Of a stretch of DNA of 52,341 nt, positions 40,824 through 49,787 are shown piece by piece. The number at the start of each line of letters is the position of its first letter. Position 1 is the stretch's first letter. A model generated the notes under the pieces. It did not search any database. It was not told the origin of the DNA and saw nothing but the letters and a program-made list of their open reading frames with translations. The DNA is from Azotobacter paspali (GTDB lineage Bacteria > Pseudomonadota > Gammaproteobacteria > Pseudomonadales > Pseudomonadaceae). The stretch lies in assembly GCF_042434745.1 (NCBI RefSeq), contig NZ_JBHLSS010000101.1, one strand, 5' to 3'. Both the position numbers and the translations under genes were made by a program.

Positions 40824-41687
40824 GTGACCGACAGCTTATTAAAGGAAATCCTCGCCCAGCTCGGCTCGGGCGACATCGTTCCCTATCTGGGCCCGGGCGT
40901 CCTGCACGGAGTCGTCGATCGCGACACGGGCAAGCCGATTCCCGCCGACAGCGACAGCCTGATCCTCGCCATGACCGGCGGTCGGCCGATGTCGCCGCGT
41001 CTCATGTACGAGTTCCCGCGTGCGGCCATGCACATGGAGAACAAAAAAGGCCGCAGCTTCATCGAACGCTTCCTGACCCAGACCTACGGTGGCGACAACT
41101 GGAGCGCATCTCCGGTCCATCAGTGGCTAGCCGGACTCGACCTGCCCTACGTCATCGACAGCAACCGCGACACCCAGCTGCAGCGTTGCTACATCGACGC
41201 CGGGCGCCGGCACACCCTGGTGGTCGGCGCCGCGCGCCTCGCCGCGACGCCCTATCGCTTCGACCTCTACCACTTCGAGGACGGCAAGTACCGCAAGGTC
41301 GCGCTGGAAGAGGTCGATAGCGCCCTGCCGGTACTGTTCAAGCCGCTCGGCACGCCGCTGCCCAAGCCGGGCTACGTGGCCTCGGATGCCGACTTCGTCG
41401 ACTACATCACCGAGCTGATGGGCGGCTTCGCCATTCCCGACTGGGTCAAGCTGCTGCGCAAGAACAAGCGATACCTGTTCCTGGGCCTGCGCTTCAACCG
41501 CGACACCGAACGCATGGTGATGAGCGACATGATCTACGATGCCGCTGAACCGGCCGGCTGGGTCCTGATCGATCAGCCGAGCGACAAAGAACGCAAGGTC
41601 TGCGAGCGCAAGAACCTGCAACTGATCGAGGCCGACTGGAGCAGTCTCCTCGCCCTCGCCAACCCCAGCGCCACCGAAGTGGCCTGA
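40824..41687 (+). CDS. SIR2-like domain protein, divergent from nifH
   Basis: A 287-residue protein with the N-terminal GDIVPYLGPGVLHGVVD, resembling the nucleotide loop of SIR2-like proteins, and a late KRYLFLGLRFNRDTERMVMS followed by AGWVLIDQPSD, also in the SIR2_2 style. Whether it binds NAD is not shown. GTG 40824 follows AGGAGAG; an upstream frame has no SD. It is under a sigma-54 promoter with UAS, so is nif-regulated. It forms an operon with the gene at 41721 (33 bases apart). Confidence 0.75.
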   Translation: MTDSLLKEILAQLGSGDIVPYLGPGVLHGVVDRDTGKPIPADSDSLILAMTGGRPMSPRLMYEFPRAAMHMENKKGRSFIERFLTQTYGGDNWSASPVHQWLAGLDLPYVIDSNRDTQLQRCYIDAGRRHTLVVGAARLAATPYRFDLYHFEDGKYRKVALEEVDSALPVLFKPLGTPLPKPGYVASDADFVDYITELMGGFAIPDWVKLLRKNKRYLFLGLRFNRDTERMVMSDMIYDAAEPAGWVLIDQPSDKERKVCERKNLQLIEADWSSLLALANPSATEVA

Positions 41688-41720
41688 CCTCTCTTTCTTC
41701 ACCTAGACGAGAAGCCAACC

Positions 41721-42284
41721 ATGCTGTTGAAAAGCTACGAAGACCAATCCCTGCTGTGCAACGTCAGCGTCAAGGGCCCGACCACCCAGGCCGGCATCCA
41801 GGCCTTCCGTGGCGACCTGGTCATCGTCGAAGGCGACATCGCCGACGACGCCGGCCGCCGCCTGCCGCCCAAAGCAGTGCTCAAGCAAGCCGCTCTGCTG
41901 TTCAAGAACGACAAGCTGATCATGGTCTCCGGTGGCCTGGTGCAACTGACCGACCTGCAAGCCTTCTTCGAGAAGTACAAGGGCGATCTGGCCAGCGACG
42001 CCAACCTGATCTTCTACGTCGAGAACCTGACCAAGCCGCTCATCAGCGAATACGAAGGCTTCAAGGTCACCCTCCAGGCACACGAAGAAGGCGCTATCTG
42101 GAACGTCATGATGGAAGACCTGCGCCTGGACAAGGAAGACTTCAAGGGCCAGAGCCCCGAAGACAAGGTCATCACCATGGCCGAAGGCCTGGCCGACTTC
42201 AAACCGAAGTACGACACCGTTTCCTTTGCCGATGCCCAGACCTTCACCGCCAACATCAAGCGCGAGCACCGCGGTCCGGTTTAA
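41721..42284 (+). CDS. Unknown nif-coregulated protein (187 aa)
   Basis: A 187-residue soluble acidic protein beginning MLLKSYEDQSLLCNVSVKG and containing FRGDLVIVEGDIADDAGRR and HEEGAIWNVMMEDLRLD. No domain recognised. It is the last gene of the operon with the SIR2-like gene and is followed by a good terminator, so the two form a defined two-gene unit. Confidence 0.8.
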   Translation: MLLKSYEDQSLLCNVSVKGPTTQAGIQAFRGDLVIVEGDIADDAGRRLPPKAVLKQAALLFKNDKLIMVSGGLVQLTDLQAFFEKYKGDLASDANLIFYVENLTKPLISEYEGFKVTLQAHEEGAIWNVMMEDLRLDKEDFKGQSPEDKVITMAEGLADFKPKYDTVSFADAQTFTANIKREHRGPV

Positions 42285-42336
42285 TCGGTCGTCCCCTTTC
42301 CTTTTGGCAAGGATGCATCGCTAGGCCCTGTTCGCC

Positions 42337-42368
42337 ACTCCCCCTTCCCGCAGGGGGAGTTTTCTTTT
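42337..42368 (+). terminator. Intrinsic terminator
   Basis: ACTCCCCC and GGGGGAGT with an 8-base loop (42337-42360), followed by TTTCTTTT. Ends the SIR2-like operon. Confidence 0.85.
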
Positions 42369-42406
42369 CGGGCACCGCCTTTTTCCACTGGCTGCCCTCC
42401 TCCCCT

Positions 42407-43144
42407 TCAAGCCATACGCCGCAGCCGGGTGAAGGCTTTTAGTTCCCACTCGCGCAGCGCCAGCAGCATTCCCGTGCCATGCCGCTTCGTCAGGGGCGCG
42501 GCCAGACTTTCCTCGTGCAGTTCGGCGAAGCGACGGCGCAGCGTGCGGATCTCCGCCTGCAGCTTGGCCAACGCCGACTCGGTGAGCATGCCGTGGGAAA
42601 AGGCCATGACCTCGTCCGTGCCGGCGAAGTTGCTACCGAGGAAATCCACCAGGCCTTGACGGCGGAAAAAGTTGCGGATTGGCCCACCAGGCAACCAGTC
42701 GAAGTCCCGCGCGACATTCAGGCGAACACGGTTGCCCGGCAACAGATCGAGCAGGCGCAGGCGGTCCAGCCGGGCCAGACGCTGGATGCACTCCGCCTCG
42801 CTGAGGCGGTAGGCGTGGAGGATCTCGCCCATCGTCCAGTGGTTCAGCACGCAGACGGCCACCAGCAGCAGTTTCTCGTCGGAAACCAGCTCGCGCTCCT
42901 GACCCTCGCCCAGGGTATGCAGGCGCGTCCCGCTCAGCGCCGCTTCCTGGGCCAGTTCGGCGAGGCTGAAGCCGAGCAGGTGGCCGATCTCGAGCAGCCG
43001 GTCAAGACTGAAACGTTGGCTTGCGAACATACGCTTGACGCTCGCCTCGGACAGCCCGAGGCGCGTGCCCAGTTCACGATAGGTGATGCCCTGGGCTTTC
43101 AGACGCTGCTTGAGGGTATTTACCAGGCGGTCGAGTTCGCTCAT
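42407..43144 (-). CDS. XRE-family transcriptional regulator
   Basis: A 245-residue regulator with an N-terminal helix-turn-helix (about 10-65: ITYRELGTRLGLSEASVKRMF) and a long C-terminal part without recognised ligand domain, including WTMGEILHAYRLSEAECIQR, perhaps a second winged helix. It is divergent from the acyltransferase operon at 43264 and may regulate it. ATG 43144. Confidence 0.85.
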   Translation of the reverse strand: MSELDRLVNTLKQRLKAQGITYRELGTRLGLSEASVKRMFASQRFSLDRLLEIGHLLGFSLAELAQEAALSGTRLHTLGEGQERELVSDEKLLLVAVCVLNHWTMGEILHAYRLSEAECIQRLARLDRLRLLDLLPGNRVRLNVARDFDWLPGGPIRNFFRRQGLVDFLGSNFAGTDEVMAFSHGMLTESALAKLQAEIRTLRRRFAELHEESLAAPLTKRHGTGMLLALREWELKAFTRLRRMA

Positions 43145-43263
43145 CGAACAAAAGTATCGTTTTCAGCTACTTGATCGGTAATTCTGCACGACTTTTTCCG
43201 ACAAAGTTTCAATTCATTCTATGAGCCGCCATGCTGACGGCTCCTCCATACCAGGGATCGATC

Positions 43264-45396
43264 ATGCTCAAGCCCTCTCTGCGCCTGCTCCTCAGGCTCC
43301 TGTTCCGTGTCGAGATCCAGGGTGACCGCAATGTCTTCGGCGATCCGCGCACTCTGATTGTCGCTAACCATGAATCCTTCCTCGACGGCCTGCTGCTCGG
43401 TGTTTTCTTGCCGGTGGATGCGCTGTTCGTGGTGCACACTCAGGTCGCCAGCCGGCCGCTGTTCCGTATCCTGTTGCGCTTCGTGCCGCACCTCACGGTC
43501 GATTCGGCCAGCCCGCTGGCGATCAAGCAGATCGTCAGATTGGTGGAAAGCGGACAACCGGTGGCGATCTTCCCGGAAGGGCGGATCACCCGTACCGGCT
43601 CGCTGATGAAGGTCTACGACGGCGCCGCCCTAGTCGCCGCCAAGACCGGCGCCAGCGTGGTGCCGGTGCGCATCGACGGCGCCGCGCAGAGCTACTTCGG
43701 TCGCCTAGCCGGGGTGTTCCCGCGTCGGGCGCTACCCAAGGTGCGCATCGCGATCCGCCCGCCGCAACGCATTTCCATGCCCGATCGGCCTTCGGCCCGG
43801 CTGCGCCGGCGCCGTGCCGGCGAGCTGCTGCGCCACATCCTGCTCGACATGCTGGTCGCCACCCGTCCGCAGCGCACCCTGTACCAGGCCTTCCTCGACG
43901 CCAGGGCGACCTTCGGCACCCACTACCGGCTGGTGGAGGACATCCGTCTGCAGGAGGAGTCCTATGGTTCGCTGCTGAAGATAACGTTGGCCATCGCCCG
44001 CCTGACCTCGCGCCTGAGCGTGCCGGGCGAAACGATCGGGGTGCTTGCTCCCAATGCCGCGCCGACCCTCGGTTTGCTACTCGGTTTGTCGCTCGGCCGG
44101 CGCATTCCCGCCTTGCTCAACTACACCGCCGGCGCCGAGGGGCTGCGCGCCGCCTGCCAGGCCGCCGAAATCCAAACCATCGTCGCCTCGCGGACCTTCG
44201 TCGAGAAGGCGCACCTGGGTCCGCTGCTCGCCGCCGTACCGGGCGTCCGCATCCATTACCTGGAAGATCTCAAGGCCGGCTTCGGCCTCGCCGACCGCCT
44301 GTGGGTACTCCGGCACCTGCTCCTACCGCGCCACGCCGAACAGCCGCAGACGCCTGAAGATGCCGCCGTGGTGCTGTTCACCTCGGGCTCGGAGGGCAAA
44401 CCCAAGGGCGTGGTCCACTCCCACGCCTCGCTGCTGGCCAACGTCGCGCAGATCCGTGCGGTGGCCGACTTCACCCCGCAGGACAAGTTCATGATGGCCC
44501 TGCCGCTGTTCCACGCCTTCGGCCTGACCTGCGGCGCGCTGCTGCCGCTGGTCTCCGGCTGCCAAGTGTTCCTCTACCCAAACCCACTGCACTACCGGGT
44601 CATCCCCGAGCTGGTCTACGACCGCAACTGTACCGTGCTGTTCGGCACTTCGACCTTCCTCGGCAACTACGCCAAGTTTGCCCACCCCTACGACTTCGGC
44701 CGCCTGCGCTATGTGATCGCCGGCGCCGAACGGCTGGCCGAGCACGTGCGCGAGCAGTGGCTCGACAAGTTCGGCATCCGCATCCTCGAGGGCTACGGGG
44801 TCACCGAATGCGCTCCGGTGGTGGCGGTCAACGTCCCGATGGCCTGCCGCAACGGCAGTGTCGGCCAGTTGCTGCCCGGCCTCGACTACGAACTGGAGCC
44901 GGTGCCCGGTATCGCCGAGGGCGGCGCCCTGCACCTGAAAGGACCCAACCTGCTCAAGGGCTATCTGCTGTCCGAGCGGCCCGGAGTCATCCAGCGGCCG
45001 CCCGCGATCCGTTCTGGCTGGTATGCCACCGGCGACATTGCCAGCGTCGACGCCGACGGCTTCCTGTACATCCGCGGCCGCCTCAAGCGCTTCGCCAAGA
45101 TTGCCGGCGAGATGGTTTCGCTGGAGGCGGTGGAAAGCCTGGCAGCGAACGCCGCTCCGGATTTCGTCCACGCCGCCGCGACACGCGACGACACCGCCCG
45201 CGGCGAAGCACTGGTACTCTTCACCACCGCCCCGGCGCTCGGCCGCGACCATCTGCTAGCCGCTGCCCGGGCGCTCGGCCTGCCGGAACTGGCAGTGCCG
45301 CGAACAATTTGCCGGGTCGATGCGCTACCCCAGCTCGGCACCGGCAAGACCGACTACCAGAGCCTCAAGCGCATGGCCGAGGAGATCCCCGCATGA
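43264..45396 (+). CDS. Acyltransferase / acyl-CoA or acyl-ACP synthetase fusion (Aas-like)
   Basis: A 710-residue two-domain protein. Residues 1-200: PlsC-type glycerophospholipid acyltransferase with NHESFLD (HxxxxD) and FPEGRITRTG. Residues 230-700: AMP-binding ligase with VVLFTSGSEGKPKGVVHSHA, YGVTECAPVVAVN and GDIASVDADGFLYIRGRLKR. The fusion, followed by an LplT-like carrier, fits the lysophospholipid repair system (Aas-LplT). ATG 43264 has AGGGA before it; ATG 43231 is an alternative. Confidence 0.9.
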   Translation: MLKPSLRLLLRLLFRVEIQGDRNVFGDPRTLIVANHESFLDGLLLGVFLPVDALFVVHTQVASRPLFRILLRFVPHLTVDSASPLAIKQIVRLVESGQPVAIFPEGRITRTGSLMKVYDGAALVAAKTGASVVPVRIDGAAQSYFGRLAGVFPRRALPKVRIAIRPPQRISMPDRPSARLRRRRAGELLRHILLDMLVATRPQRTLYQAFLDARATFGTHYRLVEDIRLQEESYGSLLKITLAIARLTSRLSVPGETIGVLAPNAAPTLGLLLGLSLGRRIPALLNYTAGAEGLRAACQAAEIQTIVASRTFVEKAHLGPLLAAVPGVRIHYLEDLKAGFGLADRLWVLRHLLLPRHAEQPQTPEDAAVVLFTSGSEGKPKGVVHSHASLLANVAQIRAVADFTPQDKFMMALPLFHAFGLTCGALLPLVSGCQVFLYPNPLHYRVIPELVYDRNCTVLFGTSTFLGNYAKFAHPYDFGRLRYVIAGAERLAEHVREQWLDKFGIRILEGYGVTECAPVVAVNVPMACRNGSVGQLLPGLDYELEPVPGIAEGGALHLKGPNLLKGYLLSERPGVIQRPPAIRSGWYATGDIASVDADGFLYIRGRLKRFAKIAGEMVSLEAVESLAANAAPDFVHAAATRDDTARGEALVLFTTAPALGRDHLLAAARALGLPELAVPRTICRVDALPQLGTGKTDYQSLKRMAEEIPA

Positions 45397-46766
45397 GTTC
45401 GACCCTTTCTCTGCTCAGGGCCCGCCGCTTCGGCCCGCTATTCGTCACCCAGTTCCTTGGTGCCTTCAACGACAACCTGTTCAAGAACGCCCTGGTGGTT
45501 CTGCTGACCTACCAGACCGCCCAGTGGACCAGCCTGTCCCCCGGCTTGCTGGCCAACCTGGCGGCGGGCCTGTTCATTCTGCCGTTCTTCCTGTTTTCGG
45601 CGAGCGCCGGGCAACTGGCCGACAAATACGACAAGGCCCTGCTGGCGCGCTGGACCAAGCTGCTGGAGATCCTCATCGTACTGCTGATCGGTGCCGGCTT
45701 CTGGCTGCACAGCCTGGCGGTCCTGCTGGCCGGCCTGTTCCTCCTCGGCCTGCAATCGACTCTGTTCGGCCCGGTGAAGTACGCCATTCTGCCGCAACAT
45801 CTGGGCGAGACCGAGCTGGTCGGCGGCAATGCATTGATCGAAGCCGGCACCTTCGTCGCCATCCTGGTCGGCACCCTGTCCGGTGCCCTGCTCGCCAATA
45901 TCGAAGGCGGCGCCCTGTGGATCACCGCCGGCTGTCTGCTGGTCGCCGTGGCCGGCTACCTCGGCAGCCTGCGCATTCCCGTGGCGGCTCCGCCGGAGCC
46001 TGGCCTGCGCCTCAATCCCAATCCGTTCGGCGAAACCCGGCGCAGCATCGGTTTCGCCCGCGAAAATCGCAGCGTATTTCTGGCGATCCTCGGCATCTCC
46101 TGGTTCTGGCTGTATGGTGCGCTGCTGCTTGCGCAGTTCCCGGCTTACACCAAGGACGTGCTCGGCGCCGGGGAAAGTGGCGTGACTCTCCTGCTCACCG
46201 TCTTCACCCTGGGCATCGGCGGCGGCTCGCTGCTCTGCAAGCGCCTGTCGGGACAGCAGGTGGAAATCGGCCTGGTGCCGCTGGGCGCCCTCGGCCTCAG
46301 CCTGTTCGGTCTCGACTTGGCCTTCGCTTCCCCGGTCGCGGCAGAGGGCGGCCCGCTCGACTTTTCCGCGCTGCTGGCGGCGCCGGGCACTCTGCACGTG
46401 CTCGCCGACCTGTTCGCCCTCGGCCTGTTCGGCGGGCTGTTCATCGTCCCGCTGTATACCCTGATGCAGTTGTGCTCGGCCCCCGCGCAGCGGGCGCGAA
46501 TCATCGCCGCCAACAACATTCTCAACGCTCTGTTCATGGTGCTGGGTGCCCTCGCCGCAGCTCTGCTGCTCGCGGCTGGGCTGTCCATCCCCGCGCTGTT
46601 CGGTGTCGCCGCGCTGGCCAACGCCCTGGTGATGCTCTATATCTTCCGCCTGCAGCCGGACTTCCTGCACCGCTGCGCCATCTGGCTGTCGAGCCTCGGC
46701 AAACTGCTCAAGCGCGACGCGCCACAGCCGACGGCAGCCACGGACGAAGCGGAGAAGCGGCCATGA
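45393..46766 (+). CDS. MFS transporter, LplT-like lysophospholipid flippase
   Basis: A 457-residue protein with 12 predicted membrane helices. FVTQFLGAFNDNLFKNALVV at the N-terminus is the hallmark of the LplT/acyltransferase-linked group; GPVKYAILPQHL and AANNILNALFMVLGALAAA are further family blocks. The start overlaps the stop of the Aas-like gene (ATGA), consistent with moving lysophospholipids to that enzyme. Confidence 0.9.
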   Translation: MSSTLSLLRARRFGPLFVTQFLGAFNDNLFKNALVVLLTYQTAQWTSLSPGLLANLAAGLFILPFFLFSASAGQLADKYDKALLARWTKLLEILIVLLIGAGFWLHSLAVLLAGLFLLGLQSTLFGPVKYAILPQHLGETELVGGNALIEAGTFVAILVGTLSGALLANIEGGALWITAGCLLVAVAGYLGSLRIPVAAPPEPGLRLNPNPFGETRRSIGFARENRSVFLAILGISWFWLYGALLLAQFPAYTKDVLGAGESGVTLLLTVFTLGIGGGSLLCKRLSGQQVEIGLVPLGALGLSLFGLDLAFASPVAAEGGPLDFSALLAAPGTLHVLADLFALGLFGGLFIVPLYTLMQLCSAPAQRARIIAANNILNALFMVLGALAAALLLAAGLSIPALFGVAALANALVMLYIFRLQPDFLHRCAIWLSSLGKLLKRDAPQPTAATDEAEKRP

Positions 46767-47131
46767 AAGCGCGCATCGTGCGGCCCGATCCCGCCACGGC
46801 CTTCCCGACCGCCGAGCGCTGCCGCATCCTCGAACTGTGGAACGGCGCCGACGACCCGGCGCTGTCCATCGCCCTGGCCACGGTGGCGCCGGGCGAAACC
46901 ACCCAGTCGCACCGCCTGCACGGAGTGGAGGAGCGCTACCTGATCCTCCACGGCCAAGGCCTCGTCAGTCTCGGCGACGAAGCACCGAAATCCGTGGGGC
47001 CGGGCGATCTGGTCGTCATTCCGGCGGGCATGGCGCAGCGGATCGCCAATACCGGCAACGGCGAACTGGCCTTCTATTGCATCTGCACGCCGCGCTTCAC
47101 GCCCGAGAGTTACGAAATGTTGGAAAATTGA
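46763..47131 (+). CDS. Cupin domain protein
   Basis: A 122-residue single-domain beta-barrel. Motif 1 is SHRLHGVEERYLILHGQG, motif 2 is PGDLVVIPAGMAQRIANTG. Metal-binding His and Glu of motif 1 are present; in motif 2 the His is replaced by Gln. Function unknown. Its ATG overlaps the LplT-like stop by 4 bases, so it is third in the operon. Confidence 0.88.
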   Translation: MKARIVRPDPATAFPTAERCRILELWNGADDPALSIALATVAPGETTQSHRLHGVEERYLILHGQGLVSLGDEAPKSVGPGDLVVIPAGMAQRIANTGNGELAFYCICTPRFTPESYEMLEN

Positions 47132-47557
47132 GCCCGCGTGACAGCGATCTCTGGCAAGAAGCTCCGCCCAGGCTCATCCGTCTTTCCCTGAAACGTGCGG
47201 GTGTGGCCCCGTGGTCTCTTCCTCGGATCGCCTGTTTCACGTGGAACAACCACTCATTACTTGCGCCTTTCGAGAATCGTCAAGTTTGCTCCGGCCGAAA
47301 CCGGGCGATATTTCCGCCACGCTCCGCAAACGTGGAGAGCTAAACCAGTGGACCGACAATCGCCAGCAGCGGTCCACGATCCCGCGCTCGAGCGGGGACT
47401 TGATCGCGTCCCGTCGGGATAAATGCGCGGGCGAGCGCCGGACGTTGCAGGCGGTGCCGGCTTCGTCGTGCGCCAAGATGTCGGCATCCGCGCATCGTCC
47501 ACGGCCCCCAGCAATCGAGGCCTCAAAAAGCAAGAACCTTGAAGAAAGCACGGCACT
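47132..47557. other. Intergenic region containing parS
   Basis: Convergent gene ends on both sides; no coding frame is convincing. It holds the parS-like site and, at 47348-47377, an inverted repeat GTGGACCG / CGGTCCAC with a 14-base gap. Confidence 0.5.
47233..47248. promoter_or_regulatory. parS centromere-like site for ParB
   Basis: TGTTTCACGTGGAACA matches TGTTNCACGTGNAACA at every fixed position. In Pseudomonas and many other bacteria such sites cluster near oriC and are bound by chromosomal ParB. Confidence 0.85.
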
Positions 47558-47962
47558 TCAAGCCTGCTGCCGGAGATAGACCACCAAGGCGCTGTCCATG
47601 GTCTTGGCGTGCAAGTCGAACCAGGCGGGCAGGCTGTCGTTCAGCCAAGCGCGGGCCATCTGCGCGCGGCCGGCCACGGCGCGCTGGCAGAAGCGGTCCA
47701 TGTCGCCGAGGATGCGCTGGTGGTTGGCGCGGTGCTCGCCGAAAGCGGGATAGCCGGAGGCTTGCATCTTCGCCTCTTCGTCGGCGAAGTGGCGGCTGGT
47801 GTGCTCGAACAGCGCCTTAAAGGCTCCAACAAACTCCGGCCCCCCGGCATTCGCGGCAGCCAGGCAAAGTTCGAGGAATTCGCGATGAGTGTGATCGATC
47901 GTCTCGTCGCCCAGGGCGTAGCTGTCCTGAAAACGTTCCAGCATCTCTTGGGGGGTCGGCAT
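47558..47962 (-). CDS. Bacteriohemerythrin
   Basis: A 134-residue four-helix protein. Di-iron ligands are present: His 24/26 (DHTHREF), His 58 and Glu 62 (HFADEE), His 77 and 81 (EHRANHQ), His 118 and Asp 123 (DLHAKTMD). It binds O2 and could lower free oxygen or carry it to respiratory enzymes, which would suit an aerobic diazotroph. ATG 47962; the frame to 48088 is not needed. Confidence 0.93.
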   Translation of the reverse strand: MPTPQEMLERFQDSYALGDETIDHTHREFLELCLAAANAGGPEFVGAFKALFEHTSRHFADEEAKMQASGYPAFGEHRANHQRILGDMDRFCQRAVAGRAQMARAWLNDSLPAWFDLHAKTMDSALVVYLRQQA

Positions 47963-48175
47963 GGCGGATGGTCCTTCTGTGGGGAGCGCACGAAGGATAC
48001 GGCAAGGCCGCGACCGGCGCACGGCGGTCGCGGCACCGCAAAACAGGCCCGCCACGCTCCGTGATGGCAGGAGGACACTTGCGTACATTCGCCGTTCGGA
48101 ACGGAACGGTTTCCCCTGACGTTATTGGGCCGCAATCCGGTTTTTTCCGACGCCCAGGTACCGAAGTCCTTTTCC

Positions 48176-48189
48176 GTACTCCGGCGTAC
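48176..48189 (+). promoter_or_regulatory. VnfA-like GTAC-N6-GTAC dyad
   Basis: GTACTCCGGCGTAC matches the dyad reported for the vanadium-nitrogenase activator VnfA in A. vinelandii. It lies only 12 bases upstream of the -24 box, closer than usual for an enhancer protein. Confidence 0.4.
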
Positions 48190-48201
48190 AGCCTGTAGCC
48201 A

Positions 48202-48217
48202 TGGCACGGAGCTTGCG
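48202..48217 (+). promoter_or_regulatory. Sigma-54 promoter of modABC
   Basis: TGGCACGGAGCTTGCG is a full -24 (TGGCACG) and -12 (TTGC) match with GG-N10-GC spacing. Predicted start near 48228, 34 bases before the modA ATG. Confidence 0.8.
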
Positions 48218-48261
48218 CTTGGACCTTTCAGGTTCAATCAATCTCCCAAGGAAACAGGAAC

Positions 48262-49020
48262 ATGAAAAGACTGCTGGCGTGCTTGGCGATCACTCTTGCC
48301 CTACCCTTCGCGGCCCAGGCCAATGAACTCAAGGTCGTCACCGCGACCAATTTCCTCGGCACCTTGCAGCAACTGGCCGGCGAGTTCGAGAAGGAGACCG
48401 GGCACAGCATCACTATCAGTTCAGGCTCCTCCGGTCCCGTCTACGCGCAGATCGTCAACGGCGCCCCCTACGACGTGTTCTTCTCGGCCGACCAGAAAAG
48501 CCCGGAAAAGCTCGACAACGGAGGCTTCGCGCTGCCCGGCTCACGCTTCACCTACGCCATCGGCAAGCTGGTGCTGTGGTCGACCAAGCCTGGGCTGGTG
48601 GACGATCAGGGCAAGGTGCTGGCCGGTAACGGCTGGCGCCACATCGCCATATCCAACCCGGAAATCGCCCCCTATGGCCTAGCCGGCACCCAGGTACTGA
48701 CCCATCTGGGCCTGCTCGACAAGCTGACCGCCGAAAAACGCATCGTGAAGGCCAACAGCGTCGGTCAGGCGTACAGCCAGACCGCCTCCGGCGCCGCCGA
48801 CCTGGGCTTCGTCGCCCTGGCGCAGATCATCCAGAAGGACGGCAGCATCTCCGGCTCCCACTGGTTCCCGCCGGCCGACTATTACGAACCCATCGTGCAG
48901 CAGGCGGTCATCGTCAAGTCCACCCCCGAAAAGGCGCTCGCCGAGCAATTCATGAGCTGGATGAAAGGGCCGCGCGCCGTGGCGATCATCAAGGCCGCCG
49001 GCTATTCGCTGCCCGAATGA
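48262..49020 (+). CDS. modA: Molybdate-binding periplasmic protein ModA
   Basis: A 252-residue protein with a signal peptide (MKRLLACLAITLALPFAAQA) and the ModA core: VVTATNFLGTLQQLAGEFEK, ISSGSSGPVYAQIVNGAPYDV and FFSADQKSPEKLD. It captures molybdate for ModBC. ATG 48262 follows AAGGAAA. First gene of modABC. Confidence 0.95.
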   Translation: MKRLLACLAITLALPFAAQANELKVVTATNFLGTLQQLAGEFEKETGHSITISSGSSGPVYAQIVNGAPYDVFFSADQKSPEKLDNGGFALPGSRFTYAIGKLVLWSTKPGLVDDQGKVLAGNGWRHIAISNPEIAPYGLAGTQVLTHLGLLDKLTAEKRIVKANSVGQAYSQTASGAADLGFVALAQIIQKDGSISGSHWFPPADYYEPIVQQAVIVKSTPEKALAEQFMSWMKGPRAVAIIKAAGYSLPE

Positions 49021-49054
49021 TTCCCGGTCCTGCCGAATCCCTGCGAGGTTTCCC

Positions 49055-49744
49055 ATGCTCGGACTCAATGACGCCGACCTCACGGCTTTCGCCATCACCC
49101 TGAAACTGGCCGCCATCAGCACCCTGCTGTTGCTGGTGCTGAGCGCGCCCCTGGCCTGGTGGCTGGCTCACACGCATCGACGCAGCAAGGTGCTGGTCGA
49201 GGCGCTGGTCGCCATGCCGCTGGTCATGCCGCCGACGGTCATGGGCTTCTACCTGCTGATGCTATTCGGCCCGCGGGGCTGGATCGGCGGCTTCCTGGAA
49301 TCCATCGGTCTGCCCCATATGGCCTTCACCTTCACCGGGCTGGTGGTGGGCTCCATGTTCTTCTCGCTGCCATTCGTCGTGCAGCCGCTGCAGAACGCCT
49401 TCGCCGCCACGGGCCTGCGCGTGCTGGAAGTCGCCAACACGCTGCGGGCATCGCCGCTGGACCGCTTCTGCAGCGTCATCCTGCCGCTGTCGCGGCGCGG
49501 CCTGGTGACGGCCGGCGTGCTGTCCTTCGCCCATACCCTGGGCGAGTTCGGAATGATCCTGCTGATCGGCGGCAACATTCCCGGCGCGACCCAGGTGGCC
49601 TCCATCGCCATCTACGACCACGTGGAAACCATGGATTACGACGCCGCCCACGGCCTGTCCCTGGTACTGGTGTGTTCTTCCTTTCTGCTGTTGCTGGTGG
49701 TATTCGCCCTCAACCGACGCTTCAAGGTGGTCGGTGCGGTATGA
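49055..49744 (+). CDS. modB: Molybdate ABC transporter permease ModB
   Basis: A 229-residue membrane protein with about five helices. The cytoplasmic EAA-type loop is seen in EVANTLRASPLDRFCSVILP and family blocks in MPLVMPPTVMGFYLL and HTLGEFGMILLIGGNIPG. It is the channel for molybdate. ATG 49055; 34 bases after modA. Confidence 0.95.
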   Translation: MLGLNDADLTAFAITLKLAAISTLLLLVLSAPLAWWLAHTHRRSKVLVEALVAMPLVMPPTVMGFYLLMLFGPRGWIGGFLESIGLPHMAFTFTGLVVGSMFFSLPFVVQPLQNAFAATGLRVLEVANTLRASPLDRFCSVILPLSRRGLVTAGVLSFAHTLGEFGMILLIGGNIPGATQVASIAIYDHVETMDYDAAHGLSLVLVCSSFLLLLVVFALNRRFKVVGAV

Positions 49745-49787
49745 AGTGTCGCCGACCGGACTGCCGCATGAAACAGGACAATCCCGT

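Noticed and set aside
45438..46670. 410-codon minus-strand frame opposite the LplT-like gene
   Set aside because: Rich in Gln, Glu and His as typical for antisense of a membrane protein gene; no SD and the sense frame is convincing.
47348..47377. Inverted repeat GTGGACCG / CGGTCCAC
   Set aside because: Spacer of 14 bases and no T-run, so not a convincing terminator; no known binding protein motif.
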